A stretch of DNA of 40,754 bases from Deltaproteobacteria bacterium. GTDB lineage: Bacteria; Desulfobacterota; B13-G15; RBG-16-54-18. A program made the position numbers and the translations under genes. Positions 1 through 9,115 of this stretch are shown here, in pieces (position 1 is the first letter of the stretch; each line of letters opens with the position of its first letter). The notes under the pieces are model-generated. The model ran no database searches. It was not told the DNA's origin and saw nothing but the letters and a program-made list of their open reading frames with translations. The stretch is from the NCBI GenBank assembly GCA_019308925.1, contig JAFDHG010000036.1, positions 1 to 40,754 of the forward strand, written 5' to 3'.

Positions 1-2402
1 GCTATGATGTCAAAATTACCCACCCTGAATACTGCTCTATTATTTGAAGTATCTACATCCTCTTTCGCATAGACATCTACTACCACTTTCACATGTTTAC
101 TGAACATGAACTCTTTATTGGTTAATTTTTTATAATAAAGTCTTACCAATTTTGTGCTCCCCGCATGGATTGACTCATCTTTGGTGGAAAGAATCTTGGT
201 GATTGCTTCTTTTTTCCCATCTGGACCTGTCTTTATCCATGAAGCGGAAAATCTAATCTTGAAACTAGTATTTTTGTCTCCCCTGTTGTGTACTTTTGCA
301 CCGAGATAGTCGCTTGCTATAAAGCTTTTTTTATTTAAAAAAAGGTCCTTATTTCCAATTACTAAATCAACACCTTTAACCGTTGCCCCTCCTGCAATTG
401 GTTGCTCTTGAGGTATCCCCCTTTCCTTTACCTGAATTCCGATCATCGCGTTATGAAAATCTGTGCTCTCATCCGCCTCCTTTATTTTATTTTCAGGATC
501 AACAATACAATATATATCTGTATAGATATAAGGGGATTTGTGGACAGGCCAAATAATGGATGTTTTTTTGCTTCCTCTTTTTTCAAAATTCATTTTTTTA
601 ATGGCAATTTTTTCGAGTTTTGGCGGTCCTGCCCATTGGCCTGTGTTGTAGTAAAAACCTACTTCTACATCCTTAATAGGTTTGCTGCCCCAGTATTCTA
701 CCTCAGCTTTAATGGTGATACTCTGACCCTCCACATATGAAGTTTGCCGTGGGGAAATAGATAAATTCCTCAAGCTCAACTGGGGAAGCCTCGGCGGGTT
801 TACTTGTATATAGGATGTATTTCGGTTGTTGTTCTCGTTTGTCTCTGTGATTTTATTATTTGGGTCTATTACCTGTTGTACTTCCACCACCCATACGCTG
901 GCCGCAGGCAAGTGATAGGGCCTATTTATGGGAGGGGTGTTGAAGGACAGCTTTTTAGTTTCTCCGCTTTTAAGAGTTGGTATTATTTTCGTTTCTCCCC
1001 ATCCTAATGAGGTTATTTCCACCCTGACTGCCACATTCTCTGCTGTCTGCCTGCGGTTGTATTGCCCTGTTCCCCCTTTGTTTATTACCTTGAAAGAAAT
1101 CTGTGCTGATTCCCCATCTTCTATTTCCATGGAGATAGGCAGTCCGTCAAAAGCAAGATCAGGTGGTGGCGGAGTGTAGGACTTTACCCCGTAAGCTCTG
1201 TATTTTAAAAGATTTCCCCCCTTTTCCAGTCTAACATCTTGAGAGCCTTCCGGTATCCCCATTTGTTGGTAATGTTCCCTCAAATCCTCACCCCAGTCAT
1301 GGTCAAATTCGTAAACTTGGTCATCCGGATCGACATGGACTGTTACATCAACTCTTTCCTGGGGGAAGATAAAATCAATCTCATAATGCCTTCTCTCATT
1401 GGGTTTTAAAGGGGGAACCGATCTATCAAACCTCTGATTAGCTATATCGATTTTTACAGTGCTATTTTGACTTTCAAGTGTTCCTCTATTTTCTATATCA
1501 AATTCTAGTCTTGCCAGTTTTCCAACCTCAGGTTTTGGCGCCTGCCAGGATCGGTCAGAGGTGACCGAACAGTTGCTTATAATGAAATCTGGATATCCAA
1601 GTCCATCTATAAGAAGACTCTCAAGATAGGCAATTATGGCATACATTGCAGAGCCCGTAACAGCACCGCTTGCACCTCCCTGGATATAAATCTTTATCTC
1701 ATTCCACCCCTTTTTGGCATTAAAACCAAAAGAGAGTTTTTCTGTTTTTACGTTTTCAAAAGAGTTTTCTATCTGGTCTACAACTGTTAAAAACTCGTTA
1801 ACCTCTTTAAAGTAATCAAGGAAATCCATAAGTTCAGTAATGGCTTTTATAGTCCTGTATGCTTCTGGCACTTCGACCATAGAAGAGGAGAGTTCCGCTA
1901 TTTCATACGTTTTTTCTGCAATCCACCCGGGTGTTATACCACCTTCCATTTTTTTCTCATGGACTTTTTCGTTATTTACCCGCCATTTGAAAACAAACCC
2001 TGAGCACTCACCTATACCAAAACCGTGTATCCCCCCCATATATCTAATTTTTGCTGTTACTTTAAGGTACATTTTTTTAGGAACATAGAACTTAAACCAT
2101 AGGCCTGCCTGTGATGTAGCCCCCCCAATCCATCCCGTCCCATAAACACCCATAAAGCCTGTGAAAGCGTTTGCCCTAGCAGTGGACTGAGCTATTAGTA
2201 CATCAGCATGGAACTCGCTTGCTCCTCCCATTTCATTATAAGGGGGTTTGAATATCATATGCGGGGATGAAGGGGTTTGCGCTTGTAAAAGGGAAGGGCA
2301 GAAGAAGGAGAAAAATACCTGTATGATTATAATTTCCCTGAAAATTTTTTTACGCCATACATTTATAAACGCCATACCTCTTTCACATAATTTACTTAAC
2401 AT
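1..2402 (-). CDS. Large secreted CARDB-repeat protein, partial (C-terminus beyond window)
   Basis: An open frame of 800 codons runs without a stop from ATG at 2402 to the left edge, so the C-terminus is missing. An alternative ATG at 2375 gives an N-terminus with basic residues (WRKK), a hydrophobic stretch (IIIIQVFFSFF) and a likely signal peptidase I site (LLQA/Q). Residues about 70-200 form a region I do not recognise. About residues 230-800 hold four repeats of roughly 110-130 residues in the style of CARDB (cell-adhesion-related domain in bacteria): each begins with PDL/PDF-like residues and most end near an acidic D-P-x-N-K-I-x-E-x-x-E-x-N-N type motif. The product is probably exported to the surface or periplasm for adhesion or structure. 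It starts 1 nt after the stop of the upstream secreted gene, so it belongs to an operon. Base composition looks AT-richer than the rest of the window. Confidence 0.82.
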   Translation of the reverse strand, partial: MLSKLCERGMAFINVWRKKIFREIIIIQVFFSFFCPSLLQAQTPSSPHMIFKPPYNEMGGASEFHADVLIAQSTARANAFTGFMGVYGTGWIGGATSQAGLWFKFYVPKKMYLKVTAKIRYMGGIHGFGIGECSGFVFKWRVNNEKVHEKKMEGGITPGWIAEKTYEIAELSSSMVEVPEAYRTIKAITELMDFLDYFKEVNEFLTVVDQIENSFENVKTEKLSFGFNAKKGWNEIKIYIQGGASGAVTGSAMYAIIAYLESLLIDGLGYPDFIISNCSVTSDRSWQAPKPEVGKLARLEFDIENRGTLESQNSTVKIDIANQRFDRSVPPLKPNERRHYEIDFIFPQERVDVTVHVDPDDQVYEFDHDWGEDLREHYQQMGIPEGSQDVRLEKGGNLLKYRAYGVKSYTPPPPDLAFDGLPISMEIEDGESAQISFKVINKGGTGQYNRRQTAENVAVRVEITSLGWGETKIIPTLKSGETKKLSFNTPPINRPYHLPAASVWVVEVQQVIDPNNKITETNENNNRNTSYIQVNPPRLPQLSLRNLSISPRQTSYVEGQSITIKAEVEYWGSKPIKDVEVGFYYNTGQWAGPPKLEKIAIKKMNFEKRGSKKTSIIWPVHKSPYIYTDIYCIVDPENKIKEADESTDFHNAMIGIQVKERGIPQEQPIAGGATVKGVDLVIGNKDLFLNKKSFIASDYLGAKVHNRGDKNTSFKIRFSASWIKTGPDGKKEAITKILSTKDESIHAGSTKLVRLYYKKLTNKEFMFSKHVKVVVDVYAKEDVDTSNNRAVFRVGNFDII

Positions 2403-2403
2403 A

Positions 2404-3327
2404 CTAAGGCCCCGTCCCGATACCTAAGATACGGATTTTGTTGTCAATTCCTTTTACTACAGCTACAAAGAAGGTATGTTGTCCTGACCTCATAATTCGT
2501 CTTTCCTCGTGGAGTTTTACTATAAGCCTTACCATATAAGTACGAATTCCCAATGTTTCTTCAGCATCTCCCTTGTTAGCGTCCCCTCTAGCTTCAAGCC
2601 TCCTTACATCAATTATGGTTAAGGTGTCAATATTCTCCTGCGCTTTCACCCATGAGTTATAATCTCTTCTTGGCAGGAATGCGACACCTGATCCGTCAGC
2701 ATCGTAGAGAACGATTTTGCATTGCCCCAACATTTCATAGGCCTTACGGTATTGCTTATTGGCAATAGCTTTATAATATTGGATAATAGCTTCCCTATAC
2801 TCATCTTGTCCTTCATATATTACAAGGTCACTCAGTGCTGATGTCCCTTTTATAGTAAAGTAATTATCGCTTACGTCAAAAATATCTCTATTTTGCGCAT
2901 CATGGATCACTATTCTCATGTTTTCAGCTTTAAGTATACCAAAACCTGTTACGAAGCCAACGGGAATTGTCCAAGAGAACCTTCCCCTTTTGGCATCTAT
3001 TTTACCCCCCTCTCCCAAGTGTCCCTTGTCTTTCCCTCCCATAGCAACTGAAATATATACTTTATCTACTCCACGTGATTTCCACTTTATTTCATATGTT
3101 TTCCCTTCTATCCAAATTTCTCCACCATTTGGGGTGATAAGTTTGATAAAAGGCTTTGCCTCCTTTCTTTCTAATGTCTTGTAATTTTCGATGAAGCTCT
3201 CACTACAGAAGGTTTTCTCTTTGTAGATTTGCCACCTTAAATTGCACCAATTAGTTGATGCCCAAAGGGGTCCACCAATGAGGAAAAATAAGGTGATATT
3301 TATTGTAATTGCTGAAAAAATTTTCAT
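2404..3327 (-). CDS. Secreted protein with Kre9/Knh1-like NGGE domain and C-terminal NTF2-like region
   Basis: 307 residues. Residues 1-24 are a signal peptide (hydrophobic ITLFFLIGGPLWA). Residues about 61-160 match the Ser-Thr-rich GPI-anchor / Kre9-Knh1 type beta-sandwich found in many bacterial surface proteins: the ITPNGGEIW motif is followed by a YEIKWKS strand and ends in a DNYFTIKG strand. Residues about 175-307 start with a YYKAIANKQYRKAYEML helix followed by strands, which suggests an NTF2-like or lipoprotein-type alpha+beta domain; this second assignment is weaker. The start lies 2 nt after the stop of the DUF72 gene, and the stop lies 1 nt before the CARDB gene, so the three genes are probably co-transcribed. 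It may act on the cell surface together with the CARDB protein, but the function is unknown. Confidence 0.75.
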   Translation of the reverse strand: MKIFSAITINITLFFLIGGPLWASTNWCNLRWQIYKEKTFCSESFIENYKTLERKEAKPFIKLITPNGGEIWIEGKTYEIKWKSRGVDKVYISVAMGGKDKGHLGEGGKIDAKRGRFSWTIPVGFVTGFGILKAENMRIVIHDAQNRDIFDVSDNYFTIKGTSALSDLVIYEGQDEYREAIIQYYKAIANKQYRKAYEMLGQCKIVLYDADGSGVAFLPRRDYNSWVKAQENIDTLTIIDVRRLEARGDANKGDAEETLGIRTYMVRLIVKLHEERRIMRSGQHTFFVAVVKGIDNKIRILGIGTGP

Positions 3328-3329
3328 CT

Positions 3330-4061
3330 CTAAAAGTTAATGTAATCCCTTAGCTTTTTAGCGTTATCTATGGCAAATCCAAAGGCATCGTTGTTGAAAT
3401 AGATATAGAGACCCCTTTCCTCCAGCCATCCCCTGATTTTGGATGCCCATTGCCTTAGCTCCTCGTCGGTATAACAGGAGTTTCCCAGGACCTCGCCGCT
3501 GTGGAATCGGAGGTACGTAAAGGGGGCTGTCATATGCTCCCCTCTTGGATAGGCAGGGGAGAGGGGGATGCAAAGAGCAAAACCATGAGAGGTAAGGATG
3601 TCGTAACAATCCTCCTGTAACCAGCTCTCGTGCCTGAACTCAAAGGCATGTCTTGTTTCGGGGTATTCGTCTTTTAACAGGTCGCAGAATTCCACAAGCC
3701 TGCCTTTATTGTACTTGAGATTAGGGGGAAGCTGCCAGAGGACAATGGCCAACTTCTCTCCGAGGCCCGAGGCGTTTTCTTTGTACACCCTTACAGGCTG
3801 GCGGCACTCCCTCATCCTCTTGATATGGGTGATAAACCTGCTCCCCTTGGCAGCAAAGACAAAATCAGCAGGGGTCTTCTTGTACCACCCTTCAAAGGTC
3901 TTCCTGGCGGGGAGGCGATAGAAGGTGACGTTTAACTCCACTGTGTCGAAGTGCTGGCAGTAAAACTCCAGCCAACGAGACTGAGGGAGGTCTGGAGGAT
4001 AGAAGACGCCAGGCCAATGTTTGTAACTATATCCGCTGGTCCCTATAAACAACCTGCCCAT
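3330..4061 (-). CDS. DUF72 (YecE-like) family protein
   Basis: 243 residues, normal length for DUF72. The N-terminus reads IGTSGYSYKHWPGVFYP, followed by WLEFYCQHFDTVELNVTFYRLP. Later come the conserved VLWQLPPNLKYN and FEFRHESW segments, and the C-terminal YIYFNNDAFGFA segment. The fold is a TIM-barrel-like structure; the biochemical role of the family is not settled, although links to nucleic-acid metabolism have been proposed. It is the first gene of a three-gene minus-strand operon with two secreted proteins, an unexpected setting for a cytoplasmic protein. The ATG is preceded by a weak GAGGG about 13 nt upstream. Confidence 0.9.
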   Translation of the reverse strand: MGRLFIGTSGYSYKHWPGVFYPPDLPQSRWLEFYCQHFDTVELNVTFYRLPARKTFEGWYKKTPADFVFAAKGSRFITHIKRMRECRQPVRVYKENASGLGEKLAIVLWQLPPNLKYNKGRLVEFCDLLKDEYPETRHAFEFRHESWLQEDCYDILTSHGFALCIPLSPAYPRGEHMTAPFTYLRFHSGEVLGNSCYTDEELRQWASKIRGWLEERGLYIYFNNDAFGFAIDNAKKLRDYINF

Positions 4062-4147
4062 TCTTATTTCTTACCCTCATATCTCCTCAAGGTCTTATTT
4101 GAACTTTACCAGAAAGGGGAAAAGATGTCACCCTTGCCCGGTTTCTC

Positions 4148-4177
4148 TTGACTTTATGGTGGTTAAGAATTTATACT
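4148..4177 (+). promoter_or_regulatory. Candidate sigma70 promoter for the metallohydrolase-hpt run
   Basis: TTGACT at 4148-4153 and TATACT at 4172-4177 are separated by 18 bp. Each matches consensus at 5 of 6 positions. The first downstream gene starts at 4232 behind a strong AAGGAGGAGAGG ribosome binding site. Confidence 0.55.
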
Positions 4178-4231
4178 TTTTACGGAGAATAGGGCTACAT
4201 TTTTTAACTGCCTTTTTAAGGAGGAGAGGCT

Positions 4232-4888
4232 ATGGAAGTAAAATGGTATGGACATTCCTCTTTTTTAATCACCACGGAGCAAGGGATAAAGATCATTACG
4301 GACCCTTATGAACCTGGTGCCTATGGAGGGGGCATCTCCTACGGACCTATCTCCGATGAGGCGGATATCGTCACGGTAAGCCATGATCATGCCGATCACA
4401 ATTATGTGAAAGGTCTTCCTGGAAAGCCACAGGTGATCAAGGGGGGGGGTAGGCATGCGGCCAAGGGGATCACCTTCGAGGGATTTCCCACCTACCATGA
4501 CGCCTCCAAGGGGTCCGAGAGGGGGGAGAATACCATCTTTACCTTTGTCGCGGACGGTATTAAGGTCTGCCATTTGGGAGACCTAGGGCATATCCTCAGC
4601 GATAAGGAGGTAAAGGAGATAGGGCAAGTGGATGTCCTCTTTATCCCCGTGGGGGGTTTCTATACCATCGACCCGGAGGAGGCGACCAAGGTAGCCGATC
4701 AGTTGAGGCCCAAGCTGATCATCCCCATGCACTTTAAGACGGAAAAGTGCAACTTCCCCATCGAGCCGATTGATACATTCCTCCAGGGAAAGAAGGAGGT
4801 AAGGAGGATATATAGTAGTGCCCTCTCCTTCAACAGGAAGGAGTTGAAAGATGGATTGGGCCTCGTGGTCTTAATCCCAGCCTTGTGA
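4232..4888 (+). CDS. UlaG-like MBL-fold metal-dependent hydrolase
   Basis: 218 residues. The N-terminus MEVKWYGHSSFLI and the metal-binding SHDHADHN motif (H51, H53, D55, H56) are typical of the small UPF0173/UlaG branch of the metallo-beta-lactamase fold. Further His ligands lie in CHLGDLGH and IPMHFKT. The reaction cannot be told from sequence; family members include lactonases and uncharacterised hydrolases, and the protein should be cytoplasmic because no signal peptide is present. A strong AAGGAGGAGAGG ribosome binding site fixes the start. hpt follows after 7 nt, so the two are co-transcribed. Confidence 0.9.
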   Translation: MEVKWYGHSSFLITTEQGIKIITDPYEPGAYGGGISYGPISDEADIVTVSHDHADHNYVKGLPGKPQVIKGGGRHAAKGITFEGFPTYHDASKGSERGENTIFTFVADGIKVCHLGDLGHILSDKEVKEIGQVDVLFIPVGGFYTIDPEEATKVADQLRPKLIIPMHFKTEKCNFPIEPIDTFLQGKKEVRRIYSSALSFNRKELKDGLGLVVLIPAL

Positions 4889-4895
4889 TACCACC

Positions 4896-5414
4896 ATGGG
4901 AGAAGAGCTAAAAATCCTCTTTTCTCAAAAAGAGATAGCGCAGACAGTGGCCCGGTTGGCCAGGGAGATATCTGCGGATTATGCGAATAAAAGAGTGGTG
5001 CTCATCGGGGTGTTAAAAGGGGCCTTCGTCTTTTTGGCCGATCTGGTCAGACAGTTGACCATACCTGTGGAGATCGACTTCATGAGGATAGCCAGCTACG
5101 GTTCGCAAAAGGAGTCCTCGGGTGAGATCAAAGTGACGAAAGAGGTGGAGGTCCCTCTGGAGGGAAAGGATGTCCTCATCATCGAGGACATCGTTGATAC
5201 AGGGTTGAGCCTCAAATTCCTTGTGGATCATATCTATGCGCAAGGTCCATCCTCGCTGAAGATTTGTGCCTTAATAGACAAGAAGTCCAGGCGGGAGGTA
5301 GAGATTCAGGTGGACTATATCGGGTTTGAGATGGAAGAGGGATTCATCGTGGGCTATGGCATAGACTTTGATGAAAGGTATAGGTATTTGCCCGAGATAT
5401 TTGTCGTAAATTAA
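4896..5414 (+). CDS. hpt: Hypoxanthine phosphoribosyltransferase
   Basis: 172 residues, a normal length. The PRPP-binding loop is visible as VLIIEDIVDTGLSL (residues 93-106), the flexible-loop SYGS segment lies at about 67-70, and the purine-contact region contains DYIGFEM. The enzyme salvages hypoxanthine or guanine to IMP or GMP using PRPP in the cytoplasm. It begins 7 nt after the MBL-fold gene. In many bacteria hpt sits with tilS-ftsH; that neighbourhood is not seen here. Confidence 0.95.
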   Translation: MGEELKILFSQKEIAQTVARLAREISADYANKRVVLIGVLKGAFVFLADLVRQLTIPVEIDFMRIASYGSQKESSGEIKVTKEVEVPLEGKDVLIIEDIVDTGLSLKFLVDHIYAQGPSSLKICALIDKKSRREVEIQVDYIGFEMEEGFIVGYGIDFDERYRYLPEIFVVN

Positions 5415-5458
5415 AACCCTTCCTTTTCGACCAGGAGGACCAGGAGGTAATTTAATTC

Positions 5459-7366
5459 GTGTTGCGCAGGGTGGCTATATTATTTCTCCCCCTTTTCTTG
5501 CTCCCGCTCCTGTGGTCAGGGTGTGCGCCTAGGCCAAGTATAAGAGAAGATAGAGTGCGAGAGGAGGTCCCCGCCCTAGATACCACCAAAAGACTGTATG
5601 AAACTGCCCTGGATGAATACAAAAGAGGGGAGCGGGAAAAGGCGGCCAGGCACTTTCAGGAATTCATCATCCAACACCCCCGCACCTCCCTTACCGATGA
5701 TGCCTTTTATTACATAGGGGAGACTTACCTCCAAACGGGAGAATACAGCGCCGCTGCCGCCCAGTTTGAAAGCCTCTTACGTAACTTCCCCTCCAGTCCT
5801 AAATATCAAGAGGCCCAATGGTCATTGGCCAACTGCTATTTCAAAATGGGCAGGTACAAAGAGGCCCTCAAGACCGCCCGTCGTCTCCTTCCATCTGTAG
5901 AAGATCGACCCCTTTGGAGGGGTCGACTCTTCATCTTCTTCGCAGATTGCCATGCTGCCATGCATGACCCTATGGCCGCCCTTTCATGGTACGCTCGCGC
6001 CTGGAGAGAACTACCACCTGCAGAGAGAAAGGGGGTAAGGGAACGGACAGTCACCCTCCTGGATCAAGATCTCCCTCCTGATAGATACAGGGAGATCGAC
6101 ATCATCTATCGTGGCACCTTTATATCTACCTATGCCAGATATAGGCTGGCCCAATTACATTTCCGTGATGGAGGGGTGGAAGAGGCCGCAGACGTGCTAC
6201 GGGGGGCCTTAGAGGAGGCCTCTGGGGAGGAGTTTTATCCCTTATTGGAGGATCTTTGGAGGAAGATTCAAAGGGGCGTCAAGGAAGAGGTCGTCCTTGG
6301 CTGTATACTCCCCTTGCAAGGGAGAGCCAAGCCCTTCGGTATTAAGGCACTACAAGGGATACAATTAGCCATAGGGGCCTTTCAGACTCAGCAGTGGCCC
6401 TTTAAGGTAAGGTTGCTCATCTGGGACTCCCAAGGTGATCCGTCCCGGGCCAAAGAAGGGGTGAGGGCCTTGGCAAAGGAGGGGGTAATAGCTATTATCG
6501 GCCCCCTGCTCAGCAACACGGCCCTGGCCGCAGTTGAGGAGGCAGATACTCAAGGGGTACCCTTGATAACCTTGAGTCCCCTAAAGGGGATTGCGCAAAA
6601 GGGGAGGTATATTTTTCAGAATTCCCTCACCCATGCATCTCAGGTTAAGGCCTTAGTCAAATATGCCTTTGAGGAGCTTGGTATAGTTGCCTATGCTATC
6701 CTTTATCCAAGGAACCCCTATGGCCTTACCTTCAGGAAGCTCTTTCAGCAAGAGGTGGAAAGGTATGGGGGGGAGTTGGTCGTGGCAGCCTCCTATACCA
6801 ATAAGCAAACGGATTTTGGCGATGTGATAAAGGGGATGGTAGAGTACCAACCAACGAAAGATCCGAAGGAAAAGCCAAGGCCCATTATCAACTTCGGGGC
6901 CATTTTTATACCGGATGATTTCAAAAAGATAAACCTTCTTGCACCTCAACTGGCCTACTATGATATAATGGATGTCCAACTATTGGGGACCAATGGATGG
7001 GATTCGCCCGAACTCGTACGCGGCAGTGGGAAATTTGTCGAAGGAGCCGTCTTTGTGGACGGCTTCTTTAAGGATAGTCCTCTTCCCTGGGTAAGGTATT
7101 TTGTGAGGGAGTTTGAGGGGATTTTTAACTTCTCTCCCACCCTGCTGGACGCCTTAGGTTTTGATTCCACCGAGGTTATTCTGAAGACCATCAGCAACAA
7201 GGAACTCTGGAGCCGCGAGGCCCTCCGCGAGGCCCTTTTGTCTTTAAGAGAATATGTCGGCGTATCTGGGCTCAAGGGCTTTAATCCAGATGGTGAAGGT
7301 ACAGGAAGGCTCTTTCTCCTGACGGTGTCCCATGGGAGGATCCGTCAGATCTTATCAGCGGAATGA
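5459..7366 (+). CDS. Lipoprotein with TPR region and periplasmic-binding (LpoA / branched-chain amino acid receptor-like) domain
   Basis: 635 residues, GTG start behind GGAGGT. A lipobox (LWSGC, Cys22) follows a hydrophobic signal segment. Residues about 45-260 contain tetratricopeptide repeats (YKRGEREKAARHFQEFI, YLQTGEYSAAAAQFESLL, YFKMGRYKEALKTARRLL). From about residue 278 (VVLGCILPLQGRAKPFG) to the end is a type I periplasmic-binding fold of the Peripla_BP_6 class. This TPR plus binding-protein architecture is like LpoA, the outer-membrane lipoprotein activator of penicillin-binding protein 1A, although similar lipoproteins in delta-proteobacteria have no proven role. No ABC permease lies nearby, which favours an envelope-scaffold role over transport. 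nfi overlaps its stop by 4 nt. Confidence 0.85.
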   Translation: MLRRVAILFLPLFLLPLLWSGCAPRPSIREDRVREEVPALDTTKRLYETALDEYKRGEREKAARHFQEFIIQHPRTSLTDDAFYYIGETYLQTGEYSAAAAQFESLLRNFPSSPKYQEAQWSLANCYFKMGRYKEALKTARRLLPSVEDRPLWRGRLFIFFADCHAAMHDPMAALSWYARAWRELPPAERKGVRERTVTLLDQDLPPDRYREIDIIYRGTFISTYARYRLAQLHFRDGGVEEAADVLRGALEEASGEEFYPLLEDLWRKIQRGVKEEVVLGCILPLQGRAKPFGIKALQGIQLAIGAFQTQQWPFKVRLLIWDSQGDPSRAKEGVRALAKEGVIAIIGPLLSNTALAAVEEADTQGVPLITLSPLKGIAQKGRYIFQNSLTHASQVKALVKYAFEELGIVAYAILYPRNPYGLTFRKLFQQEVERYGGELVVAASYTNKQTDFGDVIKGMVEYQPTKDPKEKPRPIINFGAIFIPDDFKKINLLAPQLAYYDIMDVQLLGTNGWDSPELVRGSGKFVEGAVFVDGFFKDSPLPWVRYFVREFEGIFNFSPTLLDALGFDSTEVILKTISNKELWSREALREALLSLREYVGVSGLKGFNPDGEGTGRLFLLTVSHGRIRQILSAE

Positions 7367-8046
7367 AGGACTTTCCCTCCCCCCACCCCTGGGATGTTAC
7401 CCTTAAAGAGGCCGTTGAAATCCAAAACAAGCTCCGGGAATTATTGCACTTAAAATGGGATGATCCCCCTATCAGGCGGGTGGGGGGGATAGATGTCTCC
7501 TATGCCAGAAGAAGTAAGGAGGGGTATGCAGCGGTGGTGGTCATGAATTGGCCAAATTTAGAAGAGATAGATATGGTCTGGACGAGGAAGAATATCTCCT
7601 TTCCCTATATCCCGGGGCTTTTGACCTTCAGGGAGGCCCCTTTGTTATTACAGGCCTGGAAGAAATTGAAGTATTATCCTGACCTCATCTATGTAGATGG
7701 ACAAGGGATAGCCCATCCCCGATCCATGGGCCTGGCTGCCCACTTGGGGGTACTCCTCAACATCCCCTCTATTGGTTGTGCCAAGACCCCCCTGGTGGGA
7801 GGATATCCAGTTGTGGGGGGCAAAAAGGGGGATTACGCCCCCCTTTTATATCAGGAAAAGAAAATAGGGGTGGCCTTAAGGACGCGGGTGGGGGTAAAGC
7901 CCCTCTATGTCTCCCCAGGTCATCGGATAGACCTAAGGACCTCTATCCATTGGGTGTTGCAGGCTTGCCGGGCTTATCGACTCCCCGAACCCCTGAGACA
8001 AGCCCATATCAGAGCAAACCAAGTCAGATTGACCATGGATCGTTAG
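7363..8046 (+). CDS. nfi: Endonuclease V
   Basis: 227 residues. Catalytic acidic residues are present as D44 in RVGGIDVSYA, E91 in TFREAPLL and D112 in LIYVDGQGIAHPR, matching D43, E89 and D110 of the Thermotoga enzyme. The enzyme nicks DNA one nucleotide 3' of deaminated bases such as hypoxanthine. The ATGA overlap with the lipoprotein gene indicates translational coupling. An hpt gene two genes upstream makes a loose purine theme, which may be accidental. Confidence 0.95.
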   Translation: MKDFPSPHPWDVTLKEAVEIQNKLRELLHLKWDDPPIRRVGGIDVSYARRSKEGYAAVVVMNWPNLEEIDMVWTRKNISFPYIPGLLTFREAPLLLQAWKKLKYYPDLIYVDGQGIAHPRSMGLAAHLGVLLNIPSIGCAKTPLVGGYPVVGGKKGDYAPLLYQEKKIGVALRTRVGVKPLYVSPGHRIDLRTSIHWVLQACRAYRLPEPLRQAHIRANQVRLTMDR

Positions 8047-8195
8047 GTCTTTCTTTCTCTTTTGGGTAGAAAGAGGACTCCCAGGATGATCCCGGTGATG
8101 ATGATTAGGACGCAAAGGAGGGAGGTTAGTCGGCTATTCGCTTGTGCAGGTTACTCAGGGTGACCACGGGAGCACAACTCCGAGAGCTTTTGAGG

Positions 8196-8223
8196 TTGAC
8201 AAAAGGGCTTCGATATATTAAAT
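8196..8223 (+). promoter_or_regulatory. Candidate sigma70 promoter for rplM-rpsI
   Basis: A perfect TTGACA at 8196-8201 is followed after 16 bp by TTAAAT at 8218-8223 (4 of 6). The region lies in the 213-bp gap after nfi, and rplM starts at 8260. Confidence 0.5.
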
Positions 8224-8259
8224 ATTACATCTCCATATCCTAAAAGAGGGAATAAACAG

Positions 8260-8688
8260 ATGAAGACCTTTCATGTGAGGAAAGGGGATGTCGGGAAAAG
8301 CTGGTATCTGATCGATGCTGAAGGCAAGGTCTTAGGGAGATTGGCCGCTGAAGTAGCGAAGATCTTACGTGGGAAACACAAACCGATATTCAGCCCCCAT
8401 GTGGACACAGGGGATTTTATCATAGTGGTGAATGCTGAAAAGATTAAGCTTACAGGCAATAAACTGAAAGGGAAGATTTATTACCGCCACTCTGGCTATC
8501 CAGGGGGCATTAAGGCCATCACCGCCGAGAAGCTGCTGGCCAAAAAACCGGAGGAATTGATAAGAAAGGCGGTGAAGGGGATGTTGCCGAAGAATAGATT
8601 GGGGAGGAAGATCTTCAAAAAACTAAAGGTCTATCCTGGTCCTGATCATCCCCACGAGGCCCAGCAACCAGAACCCCTTGAGGTCTAA
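8260..8688 (+). CDS. rplM: 50S ribosomal protein L13
   Basis: 142 residues, the usual length. Conserved stretches include [43 protein letters not shown] and the [10 protein letters not shown] loop. It is an early-assembly protein of the large subunit that binds 23S rRNA. It has its own upstream promoter candidate and forms the universal rplM-rpsI pair with the next gene, 22 nt downstream. Confidence 0.98.
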   Translation: MKTFHVRKGDVGKSWYLIDAEGKVLGRLAAEVAKILRGKHKPIFSPHVDTGDFIIVVNAEKIKLTGNKLKGKIYYRHSGYPGGIKAITAEKLLAKKPEELIRKAVKGMLPKNRLGRKIFKKLKVYPGPDHPHEAQQPEPLEV

Positions 8689-8710
8689 ATAGTTATCTTA
8701 AGGAGAAGAA

Positions 8711-9103
8711 ATGGATGAGGAGAGGTTTTACGCTACGGGAAAGAGGAAGACAGCAGTGGCCCGGGTTTGGTTGAGGCCTGGGGAGGGAAAGATTGAGGTA
8801 AATAAGAAGGCGTTGGATGATTATTTCCCCAGAGAGACCTTAAGAATAATCGTCTTGCAGCCTTTTGAATTGACCAATACCTTGGGGCAGTTCGATGTCT
8901 ATGCCAATGTAAGGGGAGGGGGTGTCTCTGGACAGGCAGGGGCTGTCAGGCATGGTATCTCCAAGGCCCTGTTGTCATATAATGAGGATCTTAGGGATAT
9001 ATTGAAAGGGGCCGGTTTTATCACCCGCGATCCGCGGGTAAAAGAGAGGAAGAAATATGGGCAGAGGGGAGCCAGGGCCAGGTTCCAGTACTCCAAGAGA
9101 TAG
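8711..9103 (+). CDS. rpsI: 30S ribosomal protein S9
   Basis: 130 residues, the usual length. The N-terminal [15 protein letters not shown], the central [21 protein letters not shown] and the basic C-terminal tail ending QYSKR are diagnostic; the tail reaches the P-site tRNA in the ribosome. An AGGAGAAG ribosome binding site precedes the ATG. A strong intrinsic terminator follows at 9116. Confidence 0.98.
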   Translation: MDEERFYATGKRKTAVARVWLRPGEGKIEVNKKALDDYFPRETLRIIVLQPFELTNTLGQFDVYANVRGGGVSGQAGAVRHGISKALLSYNEDLRDILKGAGFITRDPRVKERKKYGQRGARARFQYSKR

Positions 9104-9115
9104 GTTGATCCTTTT

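Noticed and set aside
402-2088. Plus-strand frames at 402-740, 804-1007, 928-1179 and 1840-2088
   Set aside because: All lie opposite the continuous 800-codon minus-strand CARDB frame, which has clear domain content and a signal peptide.
8043-8149. Minus-strand frame after nfi reading as a membrane helix with a basic tail (LLCVLIIITGIILGVLFLPKRERK)
   Set aside because: It has no start codon, an in-frame stop just upstream, and overlaps the nfi end and the rplM leader. A one-base shift would join it to LSNLHKRIAD, so an old remnant is possible, but the evidence is too thin to call a gene.
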